Positions 36,839-47,271 of a DNA stretch of 64,000 nucleotides are shown here, in pieces. The first letter of the stretch is position 1, and every line of letters begins with the position of its first letter. The stretch is taken from positions 523,001-587,000 of the forward strand of contig NZ_JAJSLX010000002.1 of NCBI RefSeq assembly GCF_021290925.1, in the 5' to 3' direction. Both the position numbers and the translations under genes were made by a program. This stretch comes from Sessilibacter corallicola. Lineage in GTDB: Bacteria > Pseudomonadota > Gammaproteobacteria > Pseudomonadales > Cellvibrionaceae. The notes under the pieces are model-generated. The model saw nothing but the letters and a program-made list of their open reading frames with translations. It was not told the origin of the DNA and searched no databases.

Positions 36839-37051
36839 GGTGTTCCAGTGTGAGATTACTTAATAATTGGTCTTTCGGTGACCTTCATCACAATTTTAAA
36901 GGAAGGTCCGTAGCTGAAAAAGAGTGAATTATATGATTTGTTATAAGAATATTCCTCTAAAAATATTTCTCAGGAATATTTGTCGTTCAAGTGAATATAA
37001 CGTGTTGCTGTAGGCTATGTCCACGCCAGGAGAGTGTACATTTAACAGGGA

Positions 37052-38056
37052 TTATTCGCTCATATGCATTTGAGCCAAAAGCTGCTCGATCTCGGAATCT
37101 TGCTGTTTGATGTGTTTTTTCAGTTTTTGATTTTCAGACACCAACTGATTCACTTGCGCGGGTTCTGCGGAGGTTTTGGTATTAGCACTGTCTTGTAGGC
37201 TGTCAATTTGTGCGTAGCAGGTTTCTATCTCTTTCTCTAAGAGCGCGACACAAGCTTCGGATTCCTGCAAATACCGAGTTTGTTGTTGCAGTTGCGCCTT
37301 TAAATCCTCGCCCGTTTTAGAATCGGCCAGCGATTGCGGGTTTTTCTCAATTTTGTCTAACCACTGGTTAATGTTATTGAATTGATCCGAATGAAACGTT
37401 TTCAGCGCTTGTACCGATTCGTCAGATTTTCCCTTTGACGGAATTTCGGTGACAGGGTCCGAACGCAAATTTGCCAGTAGATCTCGGTATTGCAGCAGTG
37501 CAGCCTCAATTTCACCGTCGGCGCCTTTCGCTTTTGCCAAGTTGATTATTTCTTCAAAATTGTCTTTCAGCGCCTTATCGCTGGTATTTTCTTCTGTGTT
37601 ATTCGACGGTTTTATTTTATCTAAGATACCGGCAAAGCCTTCATACAAAGACGCCCACTTTGGAGTTTTACTGGATTCATCCGTTGTGAAGGCCTGGATT
37701 TCATTTTTCAAAAACGCATGCCGCAACGCCACCGCTTGCGCTTCGATAGAATCAGCTTCCGCCAAACTGGTATCGACATCGTGGTGGCCTGCAACCTTGC
37801 CATGATGTTTTTTGGTCAACTGTACTTGCCCTTTGAGCTGGCGTAAGAATTCAGGTGCATCGGTTGCTGATTCACTGGAAGCCGCCTTCTCTTCCTTTAA
37901 TTCCTCCAGTTCCTCATTCAAACCCTTAATGCGAGATTGGAGTTTATTGATCAGCTTTTTCAAGCCTTTCACATTGAATAAAAGAAAGACCAAAAAGCAG
38001 ATCATAACAGCGTAGATCTCCGCTGCACCGATCAATAACCATTTAGAGATTTCCAT
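37052..38056 (-). CDS. Membrane-anchored coiled-coil hypothetical protein
   Basis: An N-terminal membrane helix (WLLIGAAEIYAVMICFLVFLLFNV, about 5-28) leads into a coiled coil (LKKLINKLQSRIKGLNEELEELKEEKAA), a central acidic helical region, and a second coiled coil at the C-terminus (LLEKEIETCYAQIDSLQD ... LVSENQKLKKHIKQQDSEIEQLLAQM). At 334 residues I do not recognise it. The layout suggests a structural or scaffolding role at the inner membrane. It is separated from the cyclase gene by 213 bases on the same strand. Confidence 0.75.
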   Translation of the reverse strand: MEISKWLLIGAAEIYAVMICFLVFLLFNVKGLKKLINKLQSRIKGLNEELEELKEEKAASSESATDAPEFLRQLKGQVQLTKKHHGKVAGHHDVDTSLAEADSIEAQAVALRHAFLKNEIQAFTTDESSKTPKWASLYEGFAGILDKIKPSNNTEENTSDKALKDNFEEIINLAKAKGADGEIEAALLQYRDLLANLRSDPVTEIPSKGKSDESVQALKTFHSDQFNNINQWLDKIEKNPQSLADSKTGEDLKAQLQQQTRYLQESEACVALLEKEIETCYAQIDSLQDSANTKTSAEPAQVNQLVSENQKLKKHIKQQDSEIEQLLAQMHMSE

Positions 38057-38404
38057 TAATACACCTGAAGCCGTCGGGCCAATAATGATTGTTCATGTGG
38101 CCCTCAAAGTTAACCTTTATAGCTGAGTATTGACAATGATCCGCCATCTAGCCAACTTCTGACGACATCTGGTCCGGTTTTAGTGAACTTATTAAGATTG
38201 GAAATAATAATTGTTGTTCTAGGATTTATTGGCCGGGTGTGTGTATTACTCGAAACTTGTGCTCAATAAGTGTTCAAGTTGAAAATTGGCTTGGGATTAT
38301 TTGCATAATGATCCTCAAAGCGATTGATTCTGACCGCTGCTTTACGTATAGTTCGCCCTCCCAAAATTTGGCGACAAATAGAAATCGCTGAATATTTGGC
38401 GTAC
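38057..38404. other. Intergenic region with tRNA-Ser promoter
   Basis: About 350 bases. Apart from the tRNA promoter at 38324-38352 no feature was seen. Confidence 0.5.
38324..38352 (+). promoter_or_regulatory. Sigma-70 promoter of tRNA-Ser
   Basis: TTGATT (38324-38329), 17-base spacer, TATAGT (38347-38352), then a GC-rich discriminator TTCGCCC beginning at the last base of the -10. The discriminator matches the one at the tRNA-Glu/Gly promoter. Confidence 0.75.
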
Positions 38405-38492
38405 GGTGAGGTGTCCGAGTGGCCGAAGGAGCACGCCTGGAAAGTGTGTAAGTCGAAAGGCTTCGAGGGTTCGAATCCCTCCCTCACCGCCA
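38405..38492 (+). tRNA. tRNA-Ser (GGA)
   Basis: 88 bases with CCA. Acceptor ggtgagg/cctcacc, D-loop with gagtggccgaaggagc, anticodon loop ctGGAaa (GGA), long variable arm (gtaagtcgaaaggcttcg) and T-loop ggttcgaatcc. The long variable arm is specific to class II tRNAs. Confidence 0.97.
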
Positions 38493-38507
38493 TTGAATAT
38501 TTAAAAG

Positions 38508-38533
38508 AAGCTCCACGCATTGGGGCTTTTTTT
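38508..38533 (+). terminator. Intrinsic terminator of tRNA-Ser
   Basis: aagctcc / ggggctt pair (one G-T) with a 7-base loop, followed by a run of T, 16 bases past the tRNA. Confidence 0.8.
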
Positions 38534-38553
38534 GTGTCTGTACAATACTCTAA

Positions 38554-40566
38554 TTAGCTCGTACCGGTATCGACACTCTGAAAGCTCACGGCAATAGTAT
38601 GCAGTTTATTGGCTAGGTCGACTTGTTCATTAGTGACAATTTCAATTTCCCCGGCATTTATATTCATATTATTCATTCGCTCGTTGATCATCCGAATGGA
38701 TTGGGAAATTGAATCAGTCGTTGTTACTTGTTGTTCGGAGGCAGACGCTATTTCATCCACCATAACATTGATATTACCCACTTCTTGTTCGATTTCTGAC
38801 AACACTGTTTGCACCGACGCCGATTCTTCCGAAACAGAGCGTGCCGATTCGGTTCCTCTTGTTATTGCCTGAAATGCTTGTGTGGTTGTTTCATTGAATT
38901 CAGTAATGATGGCGCTGATTTCTGAGGTGGATTCTTGTGTGCGTCGAGCGAGCGTTCTGACTTCGTCAGCCACTACCGCAAAGCCGCGACCGTGTTCGCC
39001 GGCTCTCGCTGCCTCGATTGCAGCGTTTAGCGCGAGCAGGTTGGTTTGTTCGGCAACGGATTTGATAACTTCCACAACATTGGTAATGCCGGTACTTTTG
39101 TCATTTAACTGCGACATAGCTGTGCCAACTTGTTCGATGTCATCAGCCATTTTACGTACGTTATCGGTATTTTGTTTGACGGCTACGGCGCCTGATTTAG
39201 CAATAACAGAGCCTTTATCGGTCGCGCTGGCGGCGCTGTGAGTGTTTTTTGCTACGTTGGCAATAGTGATCGCCATTTGTTCGCTGGATTCGGCAACTTG
39301 GGCAGAATCCTCACTTTGTTTTGTTAAATCTTTTTTATTGCTTAGGGTTAGTGACAATGTTTTTTCTGAGCATGTTTTTAATTCCGAACTTGCCGCAGAT
39401 AATTGATGCAACACATCTGAAAAAACCGAAAGCATACCGTTGAGCTGATGCGCCATAGAGCCCAAGTCGTCGTGGCCTAAAACTTGTGCTCGGAATCTTA
39501 AATCTTTCTTTTTAACCGCGTTCTGAATGGTATCTTTTACCGAGCAAATTTGTTGGTTTAATTGAGAGAAAACCGCATAGCTAAAAATGCTGATTATCAA
39601 AAGAGCCGCTAATGCAATCGATAAAATGCTGTAAAAAGACGATTGAGCATTGCTGTGGATGTCTCCGGCCAGGTTCATTAGATCCTGATTGATTTTATCT
39701 TCGATAATTTTTAACTGATTGATACGGGCAGTGGCGGCATTAAACCAATCGGCTGGGTTAACGCCAAAACCCCCCGCAGAAGATTTCTCAAAAGCAATTG
39801 CTCGGTAATCGTTCACTTGTTTTACCGAGCTATGTGCCATGGTTTGTTCAAAAAAGTCGAGTTGTTCTTGGGTGGAAAAGCGCGAGAAATTTTCGAAAAG
39901 CAAACTTTGCTCTGTGACTAATTGTACGAATCGGTACAGTGAATCTTGAGAAAATGAGCCTACCGCAAAGCTGTTGCTCATTACCGCGCGTTCGATTCCG
40001 GCGCGTTCTTTACCTGCTAAAAAGCTGTAATACGCGAAGGTATTTTTTGCAACCTCGTCATACTGAGTCATGCGGGCGATGTACGGTATGCCCTGAATAA
40101 AGTAGGCGTTAGTATCGGTAAAAAATGCGATCACTTCTTTTGCGGGCACAGACAGGTTTTCTGCTTGAGTACGGACTTTTTCTAAATTTTGTAACCTTGA
40201 GCGCATTATATCCATAACGTTTTGTATTTCTTTGTATTGGATATTGTCTCGATGTTTGTCGTAATCACTGATCCAAGCACTTAATTTTTTGTCGGTTTCC
40301 GCTTGTTGTAAATCCAATTCTCTTTTGAATCTATTTCCTTCAGAACCCACATACACCGCGCTTGCTCCGCGCTCTTTTTGTAACTCATGAACCAGTAAAC
40401 TGCTAGTAGCGGTGAGTCGCAATAAGATCTGGGTGTCTGATGCGCTGCGCATTGCACTTAAATTGCCCCACAAGGCTATGGCAGCAAGTACTAATAAAAC
40501 CAGTGTTGTCGGTCCAACTAGGAGTAACATCTTTGTTTTAAAAGACCAATTTTTTATGAAAACCAT
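38554..40566 (-). CDS. Methyl-accepting chemotaxis protein with NIT sensor domain
   Basis: A first membrane helix ([21 protein letters not shown]) is followed by a periplasmic NIT-type domain with its typical [16 protein letters not shown] and [17 protein letters not shown] motifs, which bind nitrate/nitrite in characterised proteins. A second membrane helix ([23 protein letters not shown]), a HAMP linker and a signalling domain follow. The signalling tip [38 protein letters not shown] is intact. ATG 40566 is preferred to TTG 40572. It probably steers swimming by nitrate or nitrite, which would fit FNR-linked anaerobic genes elsewhere in the window. The ligand is inferred from the domain only. 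Confidence 0.92.
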   Translation of the reverse strand: MVFIKNWSFKTKMLLLVGPTTLVLLVLAAIALWGNLSAMRSASDTQILLRLTATSSLLVHELQKERGASAVYVGSEGNRFKRELDLQQAETDKKLSAWISDYDKHRDNIQYKEIQNVMDIMRSRLQNLEKVRTQAENLSVPAKEVIAFFTDTNAYFIQGIPYIARMTQYDEVAKNTFAYYSFLAGKERAGIERAVMSNSFAVGSFSQDSLYRFVQLVTEQSLLFENFSRFSTQEQLDFFEQTMAHSSVKQVNDYRAIAFEKSSAGGFGVNPADWFNAATARINQLKIIEDKINQDLMNLAGDIHSNAQSSFYSILSIALAALLIISIFSYAVFSQLNQQICSVKDTIQNAVKKKDLRFRAQVLGHDDLGSMAHQLNGMLSVFSDVLHQLSAASSELKTCSEKTLSLTLSNKKDLTKQSEDSAQVAESSEQMAITIANVAKNTHSAASATDKGSVIAKSGAVAVKQNTDNVRKMADDIEQVGTAMSQLNDKSTGITNVVEVIKSVAEQTNLLALNAAIEAARAGEHGRGFAVVADEVRTLARRTQESTSEISAIITEFNETTTQAFQAITRGTESARSVSEESASVQTVLSEIEQEVGNINVMVDEIASASEQQVTTTDSISQSIRMINERMNNMNINAGEIEIVTNEQVDLANKLHTIAVSFQSVDTGTS

Positions 40567-40930
40567 GTTCAAATACTCATGTTCCGGGAATATTGCTACT
40601 GAAACTCAAGGTGTATTAGCTTAGCTGTTAAGAAGCTGTAATTAGGTTTGAGTGTAGGTGAAAAATGAGAGTTTTGGAGAGCGGTATATTAGTGTTAGCG
40701 CGGTGGTTTAAAAGGAAGCGTAAAAACTAAGAGGGAATAAACAAGCAGCACCTGCAGGGGGGCGACGCAGTGTGTTGTTTTGAAAAGCCGTAATATTACC
40801 AGGCTTAAAAATAGGTAGAGATTACTAATATACAATATCGGTAATTAAACGTTTATTGGCTTGATTGTTGTTAATCAGAGACTTCTTAAACCTGTAACAG
40901 CACATCCTTGTGCTGATGGAATCACAGAAT
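40567..40930. other. Intergenic region, no gene seen
   Basis: About 360 bases upstream of the chemoreceptor and downstream of the lipase gene. It holds a short G-run (tgcaggggggcga) but no clear hairpin terminator. Confidence 0.45.
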
Positions 40931-41659
40931 TTAGCGAATTAAATTCACTTGATCTCGTGAAGTGAATTGTTGCAATCCGAAATGACCGAAGCTGTAGGTA
41001 AAGCTGTTGTTTTCGTTGTCGATTTGGCTGGCGTGAACACCGAATACCAAACACGTACCCGATCCACAGACAATTTGGTCTACCCAGCTTTTCATTGAAT
41101 AAACGCGGTTTGCGATTTTTCTGCCGTCTAACCAATCTAAGAATGGGCTGCTTACTGATAAACCTTGGCTACCACAGGTAGAGCTAGGAACATTAAATGG
41201 GTAGACACCGCAAGTTAATAGTCCACGGTAAGCACCCGCGATACCAACAAAAGAGTTTACATTGTTGGCTTGTCCTAGTTTGATGATTTGTTGTGCGGCT
41301 AGGGTAACGCCCATGGAATGGGCGATGACATCGATTCTACCCGTACAAGAATTGGCGAGTGCGCTGTTGATGGCGTTTCGAACGGGAAATTCCTCTGAGC
41401 CGCTGTGATCGTTACATCCTGGGCAGGTTTTTGAACCCCAGTTTGGTCGGAAAATTTGGTTGGGCAACCATCCTTGTCTGAGCAGTTCGTCGTAAGTTGA
41501 ATCCCAGTCGTCAGGGGCTCCGGTATTACCGTGAACTAAGACTACGTTATCAATACATGCTGCGATTACGGTTGTTGACGCCCCGAGGCTCGCAGTAACA
41601 ACAAAAAACAATTTAAATAAAAATGAAGTAAGAATATTGCTCTTATTGAAATTAGACAT
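40931..41659 (-). CDS. Secreted lipase/esterase (alpha/beta hydrolase, class 2 lipase-like)
   Basis: The 242-residue protein has a signal peptide (about residues 1-34, ending VIAA). LVHGNTGAPDDWD (41-53) forms the oxyanion region, and the nucleophile Ser115 is in IAHSMG. The family-like C-terminal part carries a likely catalytic His in GHFGLQQF. The fold and order match small secreted triacylglycerol lipases. Several Cys pairs (TCPGC at 79-82, and later pairs) suggest disulfides. It probably hydrolyses fatty esters outside the cell. It is a single gene with more than 1 kb of gene-free DNA upstream. Confidence 0.82.
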   Translation of the reverse strand: MSNFNKSNILTSFLFKLFFVVTASLGASTTVIAACIDNVVLVHGNTGAPDDWDSTYDELLRQGWLPNQIFRPNWGSKTCPGCNDHSGSEEFPVRNAINSALANSCTGRIDVIAHSMGVTLAAQQIIKLGQANNVNSFVGIAGAYRGLLTCGVYPFNVPSSTCGSQGLSVSSPFLDWLDGRKIANRVYSMKSWVDQIVCGSGTCLVFGVHASQIDNENNSFTYSFGHFGLQQFTSRDQVNLIR

Positions 41660-42851
41660 AAAAAACCCTTTATTCGGTTTAGGTTATTTTTTGTTTTTAA
41701 TGCGCTAATTTTTCATCTTTGTAATAGTGCTTAGTTGCGTAAAGCAGTATTAAAAACAGACATTAATAACTACGCAAAGTTAATAATTTACGTATTTGAT
41801 TTTCTGGTAAGAAAACACCGATAAAGGTGGGTATACCGACAACAGATCATGACGTTGATATTATTTGTATAAAGCTCTACAAGAATCGGTACTGCATAAC
41901 AATAAAACAATACAGAATAAATTTATTCAGTATTGATTTGTTTGTTGATTCCTAATTTAGATGAAACTCTTAGCGTTTCCAGTATTTCTAACCACGAAAT
42001 AAATAGATTTAAATTCGTAATTAAAAATTAGCTGACCTTTTGCCAGTTGAATAGGAGTTGAAGTTAATCAGTTCCTTATTTTTAAATTAAGGTAAAGGCT
42101 GTTGGTTGATTAGTATAGCTAAAGTTTTTGTCAGTTTAGAAAGCGTTTCCAATATCTATTATGGGTTATATGAATTTTTGTGATGTATTTATTGTGTTTG
42201 GTTTTTTGTCTTATAAAAAATAATATTTACTTTTGTTTGTTGAATACTTTTTTGTAATTAGCGTTGTTTTGATTTTAATATTTTTATTGTTGGTTTTAAT
42301 AAATAAAAATATTCTTCGGTGTTTATTATTTGTTTTTTTGTATCTTGTTTTGTCGGGCTAATGCCGTAATTTTGCTTCTGTTGTAATTGTATTGGTGCTG
42401 GTTTTGGGTCTATGAAATTGTTTATTCAATAAAAAGTATTTGTATCAGATGGAGAGCATCTGATAACAAAATGTTTGCTGTACTAACAGTCATTTATTTC
42501 AGTTTTAAAGGATCTTGCACACTGGTATTTTTAATTGTGTATTTTGAATGTTCATAGTGCGTGCCAAAACATCAGCAAGTGATGCCGGTACGATTTTGCT
42601 TCCTGCATTTGGTATTTGTTACTGAGACTTCAGTGACTAGCAATGAAAAAATTACTAGTGAAGAGGAACCTCAATGAAAAGTTATTTTTTGATCGATGCC
42701 TCAAGCGTGTAAAAGTGAGTTGCTAGAGGCATAATCCCTAATTATATTAGGTGTAATTATTTTCTTTAATTGCTAGACACAGAGTCTAACTTTTATTTAA
42801 GTAGAATAAATTGAATTTTTATTTTCAATTTTCTATGGTTTTATAAATTTA
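41660..42851. other. 1.2-kb AT-rich gene-free region
   Basis: No coding frame with acceptable composition was found. Two agcgtttcc motifs occur about 170 bases apart (near 41973 and 42142). A 12-codon frame with a Shine-Dalgarno-like start at 42672 and an adjacent dyad (atgcctc ... gaggcat, 42694-42730) are the only structures noticed. Confidence 0.5.
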
Positions 42852-43400
42852 TTAAATTAATTGGTTGCGCACTTCCATTAGTGCGAAACCCAGTAAATTT
42901 TTACCTCGCCAAAGGTTAGGGTCTTCGCACTTTGGATCGTCTTGTGACAAGCCTATTCCCCAAATTTTATCAACTGGGCTCGCTTCTACAAGAACTCTAT
43001 CACCAGTACCAACAATAAACTTTTTCAGCTCTTGGTTGCTGTTAAATTTAGCGAGGTTGCCCTCAACAACAATACTGAAACACTCTCGCTCCCAAATGGT
43101 TTGGTCGAACCCCTTTACTTGGCGGCCGATGGCTTTAACCTTCCCCGGTTTGTCAGCTGACAATATCTGATTTGCTGCTGAGTGATCTTCAAACAGTACG
43201 GCTTTTTGATACATCATATAATGCTCTGCGGTCATAAAACGCTTATTGCCGACCTTAAATGGAGCCTCGTACCATTGGCTAAAGCAGCTTTTTGTCACTT
43301 TTGATTTGGCGGTTTGGTGGCCCCAAAAAAATACATACTTAACTTGGTGCCCTGTATTTAGGTAATTGATTAAATCTTCCGTTGTTTTTATATCCAACAT
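42852..43400 (-). CDS. NADAR family N-glycosidase-like protein
   Basis: The 182-residue NADAR-domain protein shows the family pattern: VFFWGHQ, FSQWYEAPFKVGNKRFMTAEHYMMYQKAVLF, VKAIGRQVKGFDQTIWERECFSIVVEGNLAKFNSNQELKKFIVGTGDRVLVEASPVDKIWGIGL, then the WRGKNLLGFALMEVRNQL ending. The relative YbiA/RibX hydrolyses riboflavin-pathway intermediates, while others act on ADP-ribose. Catalytic Trp and Asp residues in the DKIWGIGL region are retained. It is a single gene. The exact substrate is not predictable. Confidence 0.88.
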   Translation of the reverse strand: MLDIKTTEDLINYLNTGHQVKYVFFWGHQTAKSKVTKSCFSQWYEAPFKVGNKRFMTAEHYMMYQKAVLFEDHSAANQILSADKPGKVKAIGRQVKGFDQTIWERECFSIVVEGNLAKFNSNQELKKFIVGTGDRVLVEASPVDKIWGIGLSQDDPKCEDPNLWRGKNLLGFALMEVRNQLI

Positions 43401-43721
43401 CTTTCCCTCTAATTCTAGTTTTCAGATATCGTTATTTAGTGCGTGAGTCGCCGGTGGTGTCTCATTGATCCATAAGCCCTGCGATGGGTTGAGCAAACTT
43501 GCCAGTCGCGGTGCTGGATGCTCAATTATCAAGCTTGTTTTGGCGACCACAAACAATAGAGTATTATGTGCAGCCGTGTAATGGGGGCGTATACCAATCG
43601 CGACAGTTGCTCATGGATGACATTTGCTCATGGGTATTGACGATAAATGGCGGTAGTTATTACTCGTGTCATCATTGATTATCCACGCAGACATTAGGCT
43701 CATTGTAATTTAGGCATAAAC
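43401..43721. other. Intergenic region upstream of ansA
   Basis: About 320 bases containing promoters for the NADAR and ansA genes. No operator or hairpin was identified. Confidence 0.45.
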
Positions 43722-44723
43722 ATGACCAAACGTATTCTTATTTTGTACACCGGCGGTACGGTCGGTATGGTGCCGTCGGACGCGGGGTATGTCCCGTCTG
43801 CGGGATTTGATGAGCGATTTCGTCGGCAATTGGCTGATTCGACGGCTCAGTTGCCTGAATTCGATATTATTGAGTTTGATGATTTAATTGACAGCTCGAA
43901 TCTACAGACCTCAGATTGGCGTTTTATCGCTCAGCAAATAAACCATTATTGGCAAGAATACGATGGCTTTGTTGTCTTGCACGGCACCGACACCATGGCA
44001 TACACCGCCTCGGCGCTTTCATTTATGCTCCAGGGGTTAGATCGCCCTGTGGTGGTAACGGGCTCGCAAATACCGCTGGTGCAACCCAGAAGCGATGCAC
44101 TGAGTAATGTTGTCACCAGTATTATGTTGGCTGCCAATCAAACGCTCTGCGAAGTTGTGATTTACTTTGATGGCAAGCTGTTGCGTGGTAACCGCGCATC
44201 TAAGGTTCATAGTACGTCTTTTAATGCCTTTGATTCGCCAGACTTTCCCGCGCTGGGAGACATCGGTATTTATTTCCAGCTGCGAGAAGAGTTGTTTATG
44301 CCTGCGGGGAAATTCAATCCGGTCATCCCCGAATTTGATCCCGAAGCTGTGGTGATTTTACCGATTTATCCGGGACTGCAGGCGAGAACCATTCAGTCGT
44401 TGCTTACGCCCAATTTGCGTGGATTAATCTTATTAAACTACGGAGTCGGCAACCCCCCGGATCGCAATGTTGCGTTGATGGAAGAATTCGAACGGGCTAT
44501 TGAGTCGGGTGTTGTTATTGTGAATTTAAGTCAGTGCCATCGCGGGCCTGTTGTTCAAGGTGCGTACTCATCAGGCGCGATATTTAATCAAATGGGTGTT
44601 ATTGGCGGTGCTGATCTAACATTGGAGGCGGCTTTTACTAAGTTGCACTGGTTGCTCGCTCAAAACTTGCCCGCAAAAGACGTTGGTCGTTTAATGACTC
44701 AATCTATGTGTGGCGAGTGCTGA
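43722..44723 (+). CDS. ansA: Type I (cytoplasmic) L-asparaginase
   Basis: The 333-residue protein has the two asparaginase signatures: YTGGTVGM near residue 9-16 with the catalytic Thr13, and VLHGTDTMAYTASALSF with Thr89 and Asp90. Lys in GKLLRGNRASKVHS (about 155-165) completes the set. It lacks a signal peptide and has the dimer-type C-terminal domain of AnsA. It hydrolyses asparagine to aspartate and ammonia. ATG 43722 follows a short AT-rich leader. The gene is monocistronic. Confidence 0.93.
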   Translation: MTKRILILYTGGTVGMVPSDAGYVPSAGFDERFRRQLADSTAQLPEFDIIEFDDLIDSSNLQTSDWRFIAQQINHYWQEYDGFVVLHGTDTMAYTASALSFMLQGLDRPVVVTGSQIPLVQPRSDALSNVVTSIMLAANQTLCEVVIYFDGKLLRGNRASKVHSTSFNAFDSPDFPALGDIGIYFQLREELFMPAGKFNPVIPEFDPEAVVILPIYPGLQARTIQSLLTPNLRGLILLNYGVGNPPDRNVALMEEFERAIESGVVIVNLSQCHRGPVVQGAYSSGAIFNQMGVIGGADLTLEAAFTKLHWLLAQNLPAKDVGRLMTQSMCGEC

Positions 44724-45376
44724 TGCACTTTTAAGTGAGAGTTGGTGAGTGCTCTTTATCTGAACAAGTGTGATACAGGTTATGTTGAATCAAATCCAAG
44801 AGGTTATTACCCCGTTTTGGGTTTGATCAACGATCGATTTATCGTTAATTGTCTCATTTTTCTTTTTGTTGTTTCCCTTTCTTCTACCATCTTTGCAATT
44901 AAATGCATTTTTCTCTGAATTTTAACTTTTGTTTTTAAAGTTAAAACGCTTGTGCGTTAAATTAAAAAGCTCAAATGTTTGAGTGTTTTTTCATGTGCGC
45001 CTTAAGTATTAGTGGAAAAGAGTTACTACTTAAGAATCTATAAAATACAAATAATTGGTCTAAAGGTTTTTTTTGCTATTTATTTACAAGAATAAATAAA
45101 AGAAGCGTTGCGCGTTTAATAATATTCGTTAGAGTTGGTTCCTATACCGTGTGTAAGCGTTATTGATAAATAGGGTAACTTTAAGCGCTGCTGCCAACAA
45201 TTTATTGTCGTTCAGTCTATTGTCATTTAATCAGTTATAAGAAAAACAGTGTCTTGGTTGAGTGTCAGTTTTTATTGAAGATAATAAAATCATTTTAGTG
45301 TTAGCACGCTTTGCAGTTACTGATCCATCATTTTTACAATGTAAAATAAGAATTTGTGGTATGGAGAGTTAACCCA
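44724..45376. other. Intergenic region with small dyads
   Basis: About 650 bases. A perfect 10-bp inverted repeat (ttttaacttt 44920-44929 / aaagttaaaa 44937-44946) is followed directly by two smaller ones (aacgc/gcgtt; gctcaaa/tttgagt). No ORF is supported. Confidence 0.5.
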
Positions 45377-46579
45377 ATGAGGATGTTAGGTTTATTGGCC
45401 GTTATTGTGGCTTCGATTTCAAGCCAAATTGTTTCTGCTCAAGAAGAATCAAAAACTCTTCGAGTTTATAATTGGAGTGGTTACATTGGCGACGGTGTGA
45501 TTGAGGCATTTGAAAAAGAAACAGGTGTTGACGTTATCTACGATACGTACGATTCCAGTTCTGAGGTAGAAGAAAAAATCCTGCGCGGTGGCAACAAGTA
45601 CGATGTTGTTGTTTCTTCTTTAAATTTTATGGCGGCTCAGTCAAAGCAAGGTTTGTTTCAACCGATTGATCGTCAAAAAATCCGTAACTACGACGGCCTT
45701 GATCCCGATTTTATGTCCAGTGTTTCAACCTTAGATATCGAGAATACACACGGTATTCCTTATATGTGGGGAACGTTGGGTATCGGTTATAATGAAACGA
45801 TGGTTCGAGGTGTTCTAGGCAGTAAAGCTCCCATCGATTCTTGGGATTTGATTTTCAAACCTGAAAACCTTAAAAAACTCAGTGCGTGTGGTGTTTCTTT
45901 TTTGGAAGAATCCACTCAGATGACTTCCCTTGTACTTAACTATCTTAAAAAAGATCCCAACTCATCAAACGTAAGTGATTATAAAAAAAGCGCAGAAAGC
46001 TATCTTAAAAAGCTTGCTCAGCATGTGAATGTTTTTGATTCAAAAGAATTTCTTGATAATTTATCGTCTGGAAAAATCTGCGTTGCTGTTGGTTGGAGTG
46101 GTGATATTGCTAAGGCAATAAAAGACGCGAAGGCAGAAAACAGTAATCTTAAGCTGCGTTATGTTTTGCCGAAAGAAGGAACATTCCGTTGGGTAGATAT
46201 GTTATCGATCCCTGTGTTATCTGAAAATACCGATATTGCACACGCATTTATCGACTTTTTAACTCGCCCAGAAATAGCCGCGAAAAATACCAATAACAAC
46301 CGCTACGCCAATCCAGTTCCCAAGTCGCTGCCGTTCGTTGAGCCGTTGTTGAGGGATGATCGATCTATCTTTCCTACGAAAGATGTTCAGCTTAAATTAT
46401 TTCAAAATAGCCCAAGAAGTATATTGGTGCGTCGAGCCATTAAGGATGTTTGGAAAAATGTGCTTGATGAATATCAGAAATTCCATCCGGTTCCTTTTAA
46501 TCCTAATTTTTTAAAGCACAATACTCAAGACTCTGAAAAGATATGGGATGAAGCTGCAGATAACTTACTTCAAGGTTAA
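45377..46579 (+). CDS. Polyamine-type extracellular solute-binding protein (PotF/PotD-like)
   Basis: The 400-residue protein has a signal peptide (MRMLGLLAVIVASISSQIVSA) and a mature start EESKTLRVYNWSGYIGDGVIEAFEKETGVDVIYDTYDSSSEVEEKIL that matches PotF-family proteins. WGTLGIGYNET, VAVGWSGDI and FRWVDMLSIPV correspond to ligand-cleft segments. It should bind spermidine, putrescine or a related amine in the periplasm. GTG 45356 adds seven residues, but ATG 45377 gives a standard signal peptide with GGAG upstream. No permease or ATPase gene adjoins it, so it is an orphan. Confidence 0.85.
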   Translation: MRMLGLLAVIVASISSQIVSAQEESKTLRVYNWSGYIGDGVIEAFEKETGVDVIYDTYDSSSEVEEKILRGGNKYDVVVSSLNFMAAQSKQGLFQPIDRQKIRNYDGLDPDFMSSVSTLDIENTHGIPYMWGTLGIGYNETMVRGVLGSKAPIDSWDLIFKPENLKKLSACGVSFLEESTQMTSLVLNYLKKDPNSSNVSDYKKSAESYLKKLAQHVNVFDSKEFLDNLSSGKICVAVGWSGDIAKAIKDAKAENSNLKLRYVLPKEGTFRWVDMLSIPVLSENTDIAHAFIDFLTRPEIAAKNTNNNRYANPVPKSLPFVEPLLRDDRSIFPTKDVQLKLFQNSPRSILVRRAIKDVWKNVLDEYQKFHPVPFNPNFLKHNTQDSEKIWDEAADNLLQG

Positions 46580-46614
46580 TTTGAAGTAATATTAAAAGCT
46601 GGCTCCTTTAGGTT

Positions 46615-46650
46615 AAAAGCGCATTTGATTTAGATTAAGTGCGCTTTTTT
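46615..46650 (+). terminator. Intrinsic terminator of the binding-protein gene
   Basis: aaaagcgca / tgcgctttt stem of 9 bp with a 16-base loop followed by T6, 36 bases past the stop. Confidence 0.85.
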
Positions 46651-46848
46651 CGTTTTGGTGTGTTTTTTATTAAACTAATAATTAAATTTTATTCTTGACT
46701 TACCTCAATGTGGATTTTTCTTGGCGTAATACAGTGTACTTGAAATTAGTGAGACGTTATTTGAAATTGTTGTTTATCATTATTTGTTGATTATTAATTA
46801 TTAAGAAAATTCTGTTAATTTTTAATGCAGACAATAGGAGATTGAATT

Positions 46849-47271
46849 ATGAGCCTTATTCCTCGTCATTCATTTTTCGATTTTGACAACTTTTACGATA
46901 ATTTTTTTGCTCCTCACGTACACAATCCGAGTGACTCTGTATTTATGCCTCGGGTTGATATTGTTGAAAAGGATAATCACTACGAAATCAAGGCCGATTT
47001 GCCTGGAGTAAAAAAAGAAGACATTCACATTCAGTTACACAATGGTGTTCTCTCTCTGGACGCAAAAATGGAAAGCGAAAATTCCGAAGAGCAAGATGGA
47101 AAAGTTATTCGAAGGGAGAGAAGGGCAGGCAGCTTTACGCGTACGTTTAGCTTAGGGGCTGCAGTGCAGGAGAGTGATATTTCTGCCAGTTTGGTCGATG
47201 GCGTTTTGCTTATTAAAGCTCCCAAGCTTACTGAGTCTAGCTCAGAACAAAGGAAAATTGAGATTAACTGA
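46849..47271 (+). CDS. Small heat shock protein (Hsp20/alpha-crystallin)
   Basis: The 140-residue protein has an aromatic N-terminal arm (FFDFDNFYDNFFAP), an alpha-crystallin domain at about 35-130 (PRVDIVEKDNHYEIKADLPGVKKEDI; RRERRAGSFTRTFSLGAAV; LVDGVLLIKAPK) and a short tail containing IEIN. It binds unfolded proteins and holds them for refolding by DnaK. AGGAG lies eight bases before ATG 46849. No sigma-32 consensus was found close upstream. Confidence 0.93.
   Translation: MSLIPRHSFFDFDNFYDNFFAPHVHNPSDSVFMPRVDIVEKDNHYEIKADLPGVKKEDIHIQLHNGVLSLDAKMESENSEEQDGKVIRRERRAGSFTRTFSLGAAVQESDISASLVDGVLLIKAPKLTESSSEQRKIEIN

Noticed and set aside
42672-42710. 12-codon frame with Shine-Dalgarno-like start and nearby dyad, possible leader peptide
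   Set aside because: No co-directional gene follows, so an attenuation role has no target.
46739-46780. CTTGAAA upstream of hsp20 as a sigma-32 -35 element
   Set aside because: No CCCCAT-type -10 at the needed spacing.
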